From G963666895 sp963666895 (GTDB taxonomy: Bacteria > Desulfobacterota > Desulfovibrionia > Desulfovibrionales > Desulfovibrionaceae): a DNA stretch of 64,000 nucleotides. The stretch covers positions 62,001 through 126,000 of the forward strand of contig CAXXNS010000002.1 in the NCBI GenBank assembly GCA_963666895.2. Direction: 5' to 3'. The notes beneath the pieces were generated by a model that saw only the letters and a program-made list of their open reading frames with translations, did not search any database and was not told the DNA's origin. Positions 43,141-51,476 of the stretch are shown here, one piece after another. Positions within the stretch are counted from its first letter, which is position 1. Each line of letters begins with the position of its first letter. The position numbers were made by a program, and so were the translations under genes.

Positions 43141-43203
43141 AAGGCTCACAACCGAAGGCAAAAAGCCAAATGATTTCAAGGTATGAGGCGGGAGATGCGG
43201 GAA

Positions 43204-43221
43204 TCCCCCCCTCGGCACCAT
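43204..43221 (+). repeat. attR core (18-bp direct repeat)
   Basis: Exact copy of 36648-36665. The span from core to core is 6,556 bases. Beyond it the sequence returns to a tRNA-type terminator. Confidence 0.9.
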
Positions 43222-43230
43222 TTGGCTTCA

Positions 43231-43264
43231 AGCCCCGGATGATTTCGGTCGTCCGGGGCTTTTT
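43231..43264 (+). terminator. Original tRNA-Leu terminator, displaced by the element
   Basis: AGCCCCGGA (43231-43239) and TCCGGGGCT (43252-43260) followed by a T-run, 9 bases after attR. Without the element it would lie directly behind tRNA-Leu. Confidence 0.85.
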
Positions 43265-43638
43265 GCTCCTCGATTCGTTCATTCATCTGTCTTGAATTAT
43301 AAGACAGCTCAAAGTTTCAGTTTGCCAATGTCATACTATCATCAAGAAATCAGGTGGTTATAAATAATGGCACTATACTTGCTGTAATAAATCAAGAGAA
43401 AACGCAAAAATAACAGATGGCTACTAACCGATAAAGGAATATTCGAAGCTGCTATTGCCGGCTCGATCTACAGTATCGGCGGGAGAGAACGGAATCATCA
43501 TTCAAATCGCAATAACGCATGGCCCAGGGGTCGCTTGCCCTGGATGAATGTTGAGAACAGACGTCTTGAAAAAGTGGAATATACAGCAATCAGTAAAGTA
43601 AACGTATAGTGATCGGGACTAAAGAGAAGGAGTGGGAC
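43265..43638. other. 374-base AT-rich gap, no gene recognised
   Basis: It contains an inverted repeat CTGTCTT (43287-43293) / AAGACAG (43301-43307) with a 7-base spacer and presumably the promoter of the following exported protein gene. No credible coding frame. Confidence 0.5.
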
Positions 43639-44085
43639 ATGAAAAGGATCGTACTTGTACTGTTGGTTTTGGCATGCATGGCGGGCACGGCCCATGCCTC
43701 GCTGTGGGAGCTCACCGCCAAGTCTGAAGCCTATAACGTTTCCGACTTTTCCATCGTGTTCAACGTTGTCGATGAAACCAACAAGGTCGTCAGCTTCGAC
43801 GACGTTGTATCGTTCAGCGGCGTGACCATCACCACGTCCAGTACAAATTTTTACAGTAAGCTGAAAGGGTTGCCGGCCAAGAATATCGACGATTTCACCT
43901 TGTTGCAGACGAACCTCTCTTCCTCCTCCAATTTCTGGTTGTTCGTGGGAATATCAATCAGAGAACACAATTGGTCTTACTCCGTGGCTCCGGTCACGTC
44001 CGCCACTCCCATCCCCGGGGCGGCCTGGCTGCTGGGCACGGGCGTGGCCGGACTGTTCGGCCTGCGCCGGAAGTTTCGCGCCTAA
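43639..44085 (+). CDS. Exported protein with PEP-CTERM-like sorting tail
   Basis: 148 residues from MKRIVLVLLVLACMAGTAHA, a clear signal peptide; GAAGGAG precedes the ATG. The middle is a beta-rich domain of about 100 residues with no known family. The C-terminus reads TPIPGAAWLLGTGVAGLFGLRRKFRA: a P-x-P-G-A-A-W motif, a hydrophobic helix and a basic end, the hallmark of PEP-CTERM-type tails. Such proteins are cut by an exosortase and tied to exopolysaccharide. No exosortase gene is in the window. Confidence 0.82.
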   Translation: MKRIVLVLLVLACMAGTAHASLWELTAKSEAYNVSDFSIVFNVVDETNKVVSFDDVVSFSGVTITTSSTNFYSKLKGLPAKNIDDFTLLQTNLSSSSNFWLFVGISIREHNWSYSVAPVTSATPIPGAAWLLGTGVAGLFGLRRKFRA

Positions 44086-44108
44086 GCGCCATCCAGACAA
44101 ACGACACG

Positions 44109-44144
44109 CAAGGGCCGCCCTTTGGGTGGCCCTTGCCGTTTTTT
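44109..44144 (+). terminator. Rho-independent terminator after the PEP-CTERM-like gene
   Basis: CAAGGGCCGCCC, a TTT loop and GGGTGGCCCTTG form a 12-base stem with one G-T pair, followed by CCG and six Ts. Confidence 0.9.
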
Positions 44145-44239
44145 CTCCGCATTGCAGGCGAAATAACCGCACCGGCTTGCCTCGTTCCCGGCGTTCACGT
44201 ATATTCTGATGCTGGAATACCGTACAGAGAGGCATGCCC

Positions 44240-45409
44240 ATGAACATCCAAGCGGCCCGGGAACGCGGCGTATCGCGAATGAGGCTGAGCGACGGCCGGA
44301 AGGTCTACGTTCGCACCTCGTCCGATACCAAACCCGAGATTCCCGGTTTTGTCATGGACAAATGGCAGAGGATCATCGATCTGCTTGAGGATGTCCTGAA
44401 CATGCCGTACGCCGTCATGCTCAAGGCTGGGCAAGAGAATCTCCACCTTTTGCTCAAGAACACGGGGCCCGATGGCCCTTTCAATAAGCACGACAAGGTT
44501 CCCCTGGGTGCTGGCGTGTATTGTGAAACCGCCATCATTTCCGACAAGGTGCTTCATGTGCCGGACGCCACGAGGGACGAGGCCTGGAAAAACGGCCCCA
44601 ACGCCGAGGCAGGCCTGGTCTCGTACGTGGGCACCTGCCTCAAATGGCCGGACGGCGAGGTGTTCGGCACCCTTTGCTGCCTGGGCGACGAGCCGTGCCT
44701 GCTGCCCGAGAAGACCCTGGACACCATGGCCTTGTTTCGGGCCATCGTGGAGACCGACCTGGAGCTGCTCGTTGAAAAGCGGGATATCAAAAACCTGAGC
44801 GAGGCCAACGACGTCACCGTGCGCGAGCTTCACCACCGCATCAAAAACCACCTGAACATGATCACCAACATCATGCAGCTGGGATCCTTCCTGGAGCTGT
44901 CCACCGTTGAGGACTTCACGAAGTTCAACGAGGATATGGAGCACCGCATCCGGGCCGTGGCCGAGCTGCACACCCTGCTTGCGTACGGCGCCCGGGAGTC
45001 CTTGTCCCTGGCCGACTACCTGGGAAAGGTGGTCTCGGCCTTGGTTTCCACGGTCTCGGAGACCGGCATTGAGGTGAACCTGCTCCTGGAGCCCGTGATC
45101 GTGGACTCCAGGCAGTTCATGAACTACGGCATCATCATCAACGAGCTGATCACCAATTCCATCAGCCACGCCTTTCAGGGCATGGACAATCCCAGGATTG
45201 AATTGTCCATGCGCAAGGCCGACGACGACTTTGTCCTGCGCTACAAAAACAACGGTCCCGGCCTGCCCGAGCCCGTAACCATCGGGCAGGCCAAGTCTAT
45301 CGGCATGCAGCTCATCTCGAATCTGACCGAGCAGATGCGGGGCACCCTTGAAATCGACAATGATTCCGGGGCGCGGTTCACTTTCGTCTTTCCCTGCCGG
45401 CCGTGTTGA
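44240..45409 (+). CDS. GAF-domain sensor histidine kinase (HisKA_2 type)
   Basis: 389 residues from the ATG with GAGAGG seven bases upstream; an ATG two codons earlier is also in frame. The N-terminal GAF-like domain (about 35-180) includes YCETAIISDKVLHVPDA and GTLCCLGDEP, with several cysteines. The kinase core has ELHHRIKNHLNMITNIMQL near residue 197, the HisKA_2 phospho-acceptor, then ELITNSISHAFQG and GPGLPEP of the ATPase. No cognate regulator is adjacent. It is soluble, with no membrane segment. Confidence 0.92.
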   Translation: MNIQAARERGVSRMRLSDGRKVYVRTSSDTKPEIPGFVMDKWQRIIDLLEDVLNMPYAVMLKAGQENLHLLLKNTGPDGPFNKHDKVPLGAGVYCETAIISDKVLHVPDATRDEAWKNGPNAEAGLVSYVGTCLKWPDGEVFGTLCCLGDEPCLLPEKTLDTMALFRAIVETDLELLVEKRDIKNLSEANDVTVRELHHRIKNHLNMITNIMQLGSFLELSTVEDFTKFNEDMEHRIRAVAELHTLLAYGARESLSLADYLGKVVSALVSTVSETGIEVNLLLEPVIVDSRQFMNYGIIINELITNSISHAFQGMDNPRIELSMRKADDDFVLRYKNNGPGLPEPVTIGQAKSIGMQLISNLTEQMRGTLEIDNDSGARFTFVFPCRPC

Positions 45410-45419
45410 TCCTCCGGCC

Positions 45420-47201
45420 CTAGGCGGCCAGCTTCTTGTCCATGTGGATGGCCACGGCCGTGGTTCCGTCCATGCCCTTGCGCTGCTCCAGCCCGGCCGG
45501 GACAAAGCCCTGGTCCGCGTAGAAGAGCAGGGCCGAGGTGTTGTCGTTGTACACCGTGGCCCGAAGCGTGAGCGCGTTGTGGTTGGTCTTGGCCTTTTCG
45601 GCCATGACCTTCACCAGGTAGGCGCCCACTCCCTTACGGCGCAGTTCCGGGTCCACCACCATGTTGCCCAGGGCGCATACGCCGCCGGTCTGGCAGGAGA
45701 AGAAGTTGGCGTATCCGGCCAGCTGGTCCTCCAGCAGGATCACGGTCGGATCCTCGCGTTCCAGGGCCACTTCCAGCAACTGCCTGCTTTCCAGGGGATG
45801 GTTGGCGGCCGGGAACATGTGGAAGAGTTCCCGTTCGTTCTGCGGGAAGGCGCAGATGCCCTGGGCGTCCGTGGGCCGGAGTTCCCGGAAGGAAAGCCCG
45901 GCCTGGGTTTCCACGGTGACTTCCTTAGAGTCCGAGGGCGTCAGGCCGGTCAGGGCCTCCCCCTTGGGCTGGGTGACCATGGAGATGAGCCCGGCCCCGA
46001 AGATGCAGGCCACGCCGCAGATGGAGAAGGCCAGGGGGAAGTCGTTCATGTCGCCCAGGATGCCGCCCAGGAAGGGTCCCAGGATGCCGCCCACGCCGTA
46101 GGACAGGAAGATGTACGGATAGTTTTGTCCCACACGCTTGGTGCCGAAGGTGTCCGCGGTGATGGTGGGGAACAGGGCGAAGTTGCCGCCGAAGTTGAAC
46201 CCGATGAGAGCCGCGCCCAGGAACAGCGTGGCCGGATTGCCGGCCATGGCCGTGAAGGCGATGATGACCACGCCCTGGGTAGCGGTCATGATCAGGATGG
46301 AGCGCTTGCGGCCCAGCTTGTCGGACAGCATGCCCCAGGCGATGCGGCCGATGCCGTTGGCCAGGGAGAAGAATACGGCCATGGCCGTGCCCGCCACCGC
46401 GCTGGCCGCCTCCGGGCTCATCCCGGCGTTGGTCAGGGCCTCGATGGGGTAGAGCTTCATCAGGCCGATGGACATGAGCCCGGCCCCGGCCGAGATGGTG
46501 AAGGTCAGAAAGATCAAGTAAAACTGGGGGGTTTCCAGCATCCGGCCAACGGTGAATTCTTCACCGCCGTTGCTTTTCCCGCTGGCTTCGGGCGGCACAT
46601 AGCCCTCAGGCACCCAGTCCTTGGGCGGCATGACCATCCAAATCCCGCCCAAGAGCACGAGCCCGGCGAATGCCAGGCCGTAGATGCTGAAGGTAGCGGC
46701 CAGCCCCAGGCTGGCGATGAGGTTGCCCCAGGCCCCGGCCAGCTTGACCCAGGCCATGGCCCCGAACCCGAACCCGGCCACGGCCAGACCGGTGATCATG
46801 CCCTTTTTGTCCGGGAACCAGCGCATGCCCACGGCAATGGGCACCACGTACCCCATGCCGATGCCCGCGCCGCCTATGAAGCCCACGGACACCGTGACCA
46901 CGAGCAGGTTGGTGGCGCCGAGCAGCCCGGCCATGAGGTAGCCCAGGCCCAGCACCAGGCCGCCGATCCAGACCAGCTTGCGCGGCCCCCAGACCGGCAG
47001 CTTGCGCCCGGACCAGACCATGACCACGGCGAAGGTGACCAGGCCCACGGAAAATACCATCTGGGTCTGGAGCTTTGTCCAGCCCGCGTCGATCAGGCTG
47101 GGCGTGAACACGGACCAGGCATAGATCGCACCTAGGCATACCTGGATGAGCACGGCTCCGAGCACCACCAGCCAACGACTGCGTACACGTTCCTTGTCCA
47201 T
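45420..47201 (-). CDS. MFS transporter (OFA family) fused to a GNAT acetyltransferase
   Basis: 593 residues from MDKERVRSRWLVVLGAV, after a GGGGGG site. Residues 1-425 are a 12-helix MFS carrier of the oxalate-formate antiporter family (GAIYAWSVFTPSL, GAGIGMGYVVPIAVGMRWFPDKKG, GRIAWGMLSDKLGRKR). Residues about 445-593 are a complete GNAT domain with MVVDPELRRKGVGAYLVK and ALLFYADQGFVPAG. There is no break between them. The carrier probably moves a monocarboxylate. The reason for fusing an acetyltransferase is unknown. Confidence 0.9.
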   Translation of the reverse strand: MDKERVRSRWLVVLGAVLIQVCLGAIYAWSVFTPSLIDAGWTKLQTQMVFSVGLVTFAVVMVWSGRKLPVWGPRKLVWIGGLVLGLGYLMAGLLGATNLLVVTVSVGFIGGAGIGMGYVVPIAVGMRWFPDKKGMITGLAVAGFGFGAMAWVKLAGAWGNLIASLGLAATFSIYGLAFAGLVLLGGIWMVMPPKDWVPEGYVPPEASGKSNGGEEFTVGRMLETPQFYLIFLTFTISAGAGLMSIGLMKLYPIEALTNAGMSPEAASAVAGTAMAVFFSLANGIGRIAWGMLSDKLGRKRSILIMTATQGVVIIAFTAMAGNPATLFLGAALIGFNFGGNFALFPTITADTFGTKRVGQNYPYIFLSYGVGGILGPFLGGILGDMNDFPLAFSICGVACIFGAGLISMVTQPKGEALTGLTPSDSKEVTVETQAGLSFRELRPTDAQGICAFPQNERELFHMFPAANHPLESRQLLEVALEREDPTVILLEDQLAGYANFFSCQTGGVCALGNMVVDPELRRKGVGAYLVKVMAEKAKTNHNALTLRATVYNDNTSALLFYADQGFVPAGLEQRKGMDGTTAVAIHMDKKLAA

Positions 47202-47383
47202 ATCCCCCCCAAACCTCCGTAAAAAGAATTCGGGAGACCATACAGGAACATGTATTTGGTTGCCAGCCGGAAGCCCGTCAACGGTCGAATCGGGCGTATA
47301 AACGGACGAAACAGGCCTGTGGTTTGACCATTCCCTTGCCCTGTGGCAGATCATAAGCATACTGATCCATCAAGGAGCCGGTC

Positions 47384-48055
47384 ATGGAATCGGTGGTGCT
47401 GGAAATACGCACGGGCACTCCCTGCATCGTTGAGCCGCAAGGCATAGGCGAGCGGTTCAAGTCCGTTTTCATAGGCCTGGAGACCGGCCGGTACTGCATC
47501 ATCAAACCCCCCACCGGACAGTCCCTGCTGGAGCACCTCTACGCGGAAAAGCCTTGCATTGTGCGCTTCCTGGACTGCAACGGCGTGCTCTGCGGCTTCC
47601 GCACCCAGGTCCAGGCCCTGGTGCAGAGGCCGCACAAGCTGTTGTTTTTGGACTATCCCGAGGCCTTGGAGACCTTGAGCGTACGCAAGGAAAACCGGGT
47701 GGATTGCTTCCTGCCGGCCTTCATCGAGGTCAAGGGCGCCACCCTGAGCGGGCACATCGTCAACCTCTCGGCCGGAGGTTTCCGGTTTTCCAAGCGCGAG
47801 GAGACCGGGGACCGCGGGTTCAAGGGGCTGGAGGGCGATCGCATCGAGTGCAAGTTCAGCCTCATTGACGAGCCCGTGCGCGAGTTCAATCTCCAGGGCG
47901 AGGTCAAAGGCGTGGGGTTCGTGGATGGGAAGACCGTGATCAAGGCCGAATTCGTCGATCTGGACGGCGAAGTGCACACCGCGCTGGACCAGTTCGTCGC
48001 CGAGGTCTCCGAACACCTCAATCCGTCCTGCGATATTGACGGGGCTCCGGTCTAG
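47384..48055 (+). CDS. PilZ-domain cyclic di-GMP receptor (YcgR-like)
   Basis: 223 residues. The N-terminal part (about 1-95) looks like the YcgR flagellar-brake N-domain. The PilZ domain begins at RKENRVDCFLPAFIEVKG, with R-x3-R, and contains NLSAGGFRF, the N-x-S-x-x-G motif, so c-di-GMP binding should be possible. Together with the HD-GYP protein at 14042 it shows c-di-GMP signalling in this organism. It overlaps the convergent cbiL by 4 bases. Confidence 0.9.
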   Translation: MESVVLEIRTGTPCIVEPQGIGERFKSVFIGLETGRYCIIKPPTGQSLLEHLYAEKPCIVRFLDCNGVLCGFRTQVQALVQRPHKLLFLDYPEALETLSVRKENRVDCFLPAFIEVKGATLSGHIVNLSAGGFRFSKREETGDRGFKGLEGDRIECKFSLIDEPVREFNLQGEVKGVGFVDGKTVIKAEFVDLDGEVHTALDQFVAEVSEHLNPSCDIDGAPV

Positions 48056-48768
48056 GCCGGTTTCTTCTTCATCAGCACCAGGGAAAAGTAGTGGGGCGCG
48101 TCCGGGACCTGGTCCAGATCCCGGTATACTGCCTCGCCGTCCAGGCCCAGCCGGGTCACGAAGCAGGAGTTGTCCATCAGATCCAGGTCGCGCAATGTAT
48201 CCCGTATCTGCCCGAAGTTGCGGTAGGCCTTGAGCACGGCCGCATTATCCGCGCACTCCAGGTGTCCGCGCAGTTCGTCGGAATCCCGAACCCCGGAAAG
48301 CACCAGCAGGTTTTCCCCGGACTCGGCCAGCACCGTATTGGTCCTGGCTGCGGCCGCCTGGAACGAGGTGATGCCGGGTACGGACTGGATGGGCACATCC
48401 GGCTCCATAGCAAGCAATGTACGTACCAGGTAGGCGAAGGTGGAGTAGAGCAGCGGGTCGCCCAAGGTCAGGAAGACCACGTCCTTTGACCGCCTGAGCG
48501 GCATGAGCACGCGCCGGGCGTTGTCCTGCCAGGCCCGCTCCAGAACGGCCTGGTCCCGGGTCATGGGGAATCCCAGCATTTCCACCTGGGCGTCCGGAGC
48601 CAGGTGCGGCCTGGCAATGGACAGGGCCAGGGAGGAGTCGTTTTTGGTGGAGGCCGCGGCAAAGACCGTGTGGGCCCGGCCCAGAAGACGGGCGGCCTTG
48701 AGGGTCAGGAGTTCCGGATCGCCCGGCCCCACGCCGACACCGTACAGGGTTCCAAAGGGTTGAATCAT
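48052..48768 (-). CDS. cbiL: Precorrin-2/cobalt-factor II C20-methyltransferase
   Basis: 238 residues from MIQPFGTLYGVGVGPGDPELLTLKAARLL; the ATG has AAGGA six bases upstream. The GVGVGPGDP SAM motif, VFLTLGDPLLYST and VPGITSFQAAAA are the family hallmarks. It adds the C20 methyl group in cobalamin synthesis. In this anaerobic-type pathway (CbiK upstream) the substrate is most likely cobalt-factor II. Its start overlaps btuF by 4 bases. Confidence 0.93.
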   Translation of the reverse strand: MIQPFGTLYGVGVGPGDPELLTLKAARLLGRAHTVFAAASTKNDSSLALSIARPHLAPDAQVEMLGFPMTRDQAVLERAWQDNARRVLMPLRRSKDVVFLTLGDPLLYSTFAYLVRTLLAMEPDVPIQSVPGITSFQAAAARTNTVLAESGENLLVLSGVRDSDELRGHLECADNAAVLKAYRNFGQIRDTLRDLDLMDNSCFVTRLGLDGEAVYRDLDQVPDAPHYFSLVLMKKKPA

Positions 48769-49721
48769 TGGGATTCCTTGAGGTTGAAACAAGAAGGATG
48801 AAGAAAACGGGCCAGCTCCTCCACGGCCTGCACCGAGCGCGGGCCGGGCCTGGAGTACAGGGCCTCGTCCACGGTGATTACGCGGCCGATCCGTACGGCC
48901 TGGAGATCCTGGAACAGGGGGCGATCATCCAGGGGCAGGGGAGCCGGGTTCATGGGGCCGCGCTGGATCAGGTAGACGTCCGGGTCCAGGCGCAGGAGTT
49001 CCTCCTCGGACAGCCTGGCCAACTTGCCCGGGTTGGCTACCGCGTTGACCCCGCCGGCCCGGTCCATGATCTCGCTGACCATGGAGTCGTGTCCGGCCAG
49101 GAGCAGGTTGGGATAGCGGACCTCGAAGGCCACGGAAGGGCGGTCCTCGATGTCCTGCAACGCCGCTTCCACGTTGGACAAACGTTGCCGGATGCCCAGG
49201 ACGAGCCCGGCCGCCCGGTCTTCAGCGCCCAGGAGCGTGCCCACACGGGTCATGACCGAGAACAGGTCCGTGAACGAAGCGGGCTGGAACAAGGCCACGG
49301 GAATTCCTATGCGTTCCAGGTCCAGGGCCACCTCGGCCGCCTCGGCCCGTCCGGCCTGTTGCAGCACCAGGTCCGGGGCCAGCCCGGCGATGAGCTCCAG
49401 GTTGGGCCGCATGTGCGTGCCGATGCTGGGCAATTCCAGGATAGAGGCAGGCTCGCGGTCCGCCTGGGTCCGGGCCACCAGCACGTGCTCCAGGCCCAGG
49501 GCGGCCACTGTCTCGGCCAGACCGCCGTACAGGCAGACGACCCGCTGGGCCGGGGCGTCCAGACGCACCTGGCGGCCCAGGTCGTCGGTGATGGACACGG
49601 CCCCGGATTCAGCCCTGGTCGTGGCTGGAAAAACCCACAGGATCAACAGAATCGCCAGGCACAAGAAAGGCTTGCGGGCGACCCGTGACCGGATGGGCCG
49701 TGATGCGTATCTCGGTTTCAT
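48765..49721 (-). CDS. btuF: Periplasmic cobalamin/cobalt-type substrate-binding protein (BtuF-like)
   Basis: 318 residues. A strongly basic n-region (KPRYASRPIRSRVARK) and hydrophobic core form a signal peptide ending near TTRA. The fold is that of class III binding proteins (VSITDDLGRQVRLDAPAQRVVCL, PSIGTHMRPNLELIAGLAPDLVL, GPRSVQAVEELARFLHP). Placement downstream of a B12 riboswitch argues for a corrinoid or cobalt ligand. The first 113 bases overlap the ATPase gene in another frame. Confidence 0.85.
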   Translation of the reverse strand: MKPRYASRPIRSRVARKPFLCLAILLILWVFPATTRAESGAVSITDDLGRQVRLDAPAQRVVCLYGGLAETVAALGLEHVLVARTQADREPASILELPSIGTHMRPNLELIAGLAPDLVLQQAGRAEAAEVALDLERIGIPVALFQPASFTDLFSVMTRVGTLLGAEDRAAGLVLGIRQRLSNVEAALQDIEDRPSVAFEVRYPNLLLAGHDSMVSEIMDRAGGVNAVANPGKLARLSEEELLRLDPDVYLIQRGPMNPAPLPLDDRPLFQDLQAVRIGRVITVDEALYSRPGPRSVQAVEELARFLHPSCFNLKESQ

Positions 49722-50415
49722 ATATCTGTTCCAGGTTTTCCCTTGTAAATACGTTCTCTACCAGGCCTTCCAGCACGATTTGCCCCTGTTTGATGAACAC
49801 CAGCCTGCGGCAGTAAAGCGCGGCCAGATTCAGGTCGTGGACCACGGCCAGGATGGTCCGGTCGTGCAGACCGGCCAGCAGGTCAAAGATGGCCATGCGC
49901 CGGGCCGGGTCCAGGTGCGAGGCGGCTTCGTCCAGCAGGAGCACCGGGGTGTCCTGGGCCAGGGCCCGGGCCACCAGGACCCGCTGTTGTTCGCCCCCGG
50001 ACAAACGGGACACGGGCCGCTGGGCCAGCCGGTCCACGCCGGTCAGCCGCATGGCTTGGTCCACGGCCTGGCGGTCCTTGGGACCCAGGGAGCCCATGAA
50101 CGGCAGCCAAGGATACCTACCCAACCGCACCAGGGTTTCCACCCGCATGTCGAACAGGGTATCAACATGCTGGGGAACAGTGGCCACAAGCTTTGCCAGG
50201 CATTTCGATTGAAAGCTATCAATGTTTTTGCCCTGGATGCGCGCCTTGCCCGAGCCCAGGGGCAGCACCCCGGACAACAGCCGGATGAGCGTGGTCTTGC
50301 CCGACCCGTTGGGCCCGAGCAGGCCCACGAATTCTCCTGGACTGATGTCCAGGTCCACGCCCTGGAGCACGTCCCGGCTGTTGTATCCGGCCCGCACGTT
50401 TTCCAGGACGATCAC
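49609..50415 (-). CDS. btuD: ABC transporter ATPase of the cobalamin operon (BtuD-like)
   Basis: 268 residues from a GTG that overlaps the permease stop (GTGA). Walker A is GPNGSGKTTL near residue 35, the signature SRLSGGEQQR near residue 138, Walker B VLLLDEAASHLD and the H-loop AVVHDLNLA. It is of the FecE/BtuD type. The C-terminus runs 113 bases into btuF, an unusually long overlap, although the end (HPVTGRPQAFLVPG) still looks like family sequence. Confidence 0.9.
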   Translation of the reverse strand: MIVLENVRAGYNSRDVLQGVDLDISPGEFVGLLGPNGSGKTTLIRLLSGVLPLGSGKARIQGKNIDSFQSKCLAKLVATVPQHVDTLFDMRVETLVRLGRYPWLPFMGSLGPKDRQAVDQAMRLTGVDRLAQRPVSRLSGGEQQRVLVARALAQDTPVLLLDEAASHLDPARRMAIFDLLAGLHDRTILAVVHDLNLAALYCRRLVFIKQGQIVLEGLVENVFTRENLEQIYETEIRITAHPVTGRPQAFLVPGDSVDPVGFSSHDQG

Positions 50416-51473
50416 GACTCTTCCCCCAGTTCGGCCCGCTTGCGCAGCAGGATGCAGAAGAAGGGCCCGCCGAGCAGAGCGGTTATCACGCCCACGGGCA
50501 GCTCCGCGCCCCCGGACAGGACCACCCGGGCCAGCACGTCGGACCATAGCAGGAGCAGCCCTCCAGCCAGCAAAGAGGCCGGAAGCAGCCTGGAGTGCTC
50601 GGAACCGACCAGTATCCTTATCATATGGGGGACGATCAGGCCCACGAATCCGATGACCCCGGACACGGCCACCCCGGCCCCGGCGATGAGGCTGGCGGCC
50701 AGGAGCAGGACCATGCGCTTGCGGCCCGCGTCCAGTCCCAACTGCCGGGCCTGGACATCGCCCAAGGAGAGCAGGTCCAACTCGCGCCAGTGGGTCATGA
50801 GCGCGGCCGAACCGACCACGAACCAGGGCAGATAGACCAGGATTTCGGCCCAGGACCGGCCCTGCAGGCTGCCCATGATCCAGAACACGATGGCGGCCAC
50901 GGATTCCTCGTTCACCGCCTTGACCAGGGAGATCAGGGCGGACAGGAAGGTGGCCGTGACGATACCGGCCAGGACCACGGTCTCCCGTCGCAGGCCGCCC
51001 TGGCTGCGCCCCAGGGCCATGACCACGGCCAGGGAGAGCAGGGCGCCCAGCAGTCCGGCCGCGGTCAGCCCGAATCCGGCCAGGCTGGCGCCCAGCCCCA
51101 GGCTGATGGCCAGGGACGCGCCGAACGCCGCGCCGCTGGACACGCCCAGGGTGAAGGGATCGGCCAGGGGGTTGCGTAGCAGGCCCTGGAACGCGGCGCC
51201 CGACAGGGCCAGACCCGCACCCAGACACCAGCTCAGGACCCCGCGGGCTAGGCGGATGTCCACCACCACGGTCAGGATACGGCCATCGTCCGGCGCGGAC
51301 AGGCCGACCAGGGAGCCCAGGCCGGACAAGACTTCCGATAATCCAAGGGGATAGGGGCCGATCATGCAGGCCAGGGCCAGGGACACCGGACAGGCAAGGA
51401 CCAAGAGGCACACGGCCCATGCAAAGGCCCTGTGCCGGTCCGGTGTTCCCTGTTTTTCGCCCTGATCACGCAC
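50412..51473 (-). CDS. btuC: ABC transporter permease of the cobalamin operon (BtuC/FecCD-like)
   Basis: 353 residues, GTG start three bases after the cbiK stop. About ten membrane helices. Family motifs are RLARGVLSWCLGAGLALSGA, FQGLLRNPLADPFTLGVSSGAAFGA, GVIGFVGLIVPHMIRILVGSEHSRLLP and LPVGVITALLGGPFFCILLRK. With btuD and btuF it forms an importer for corrinoids. Confidence 0.92.
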   Translation of the reverse strand: MRDQGEKQGTPDRHRAFAWAVCLLVLACPVSLALACMIGPYPLGLSEVLSGLGSLVGLSAPDDGRILTVVVDIRLARGVLSWCLGAGLALSGAAFQGLLRNPLADPFTLGVSSGAAFGASLAISLGLGASLAGFGLTAAGLLGALLSLAVVMALGRSQGGLRRETVVLAGIVTATFLSALISLVKAVNEESVAAIVFWIMGSLQGRSWAEILVYLPWFVVGSAALMTHWRELDLLSLGDVQARQLGLDAGRKRMVLLLAASLIAGAGVAVSGVIGFVGLIVPHMIRILVGSEHSRLLPASLLAGGLLLLWSDVLARVVLSGGAELPVGVITALLGGPFFCILLRKRAELGEES

Positions 51474-51476
51474 GAT

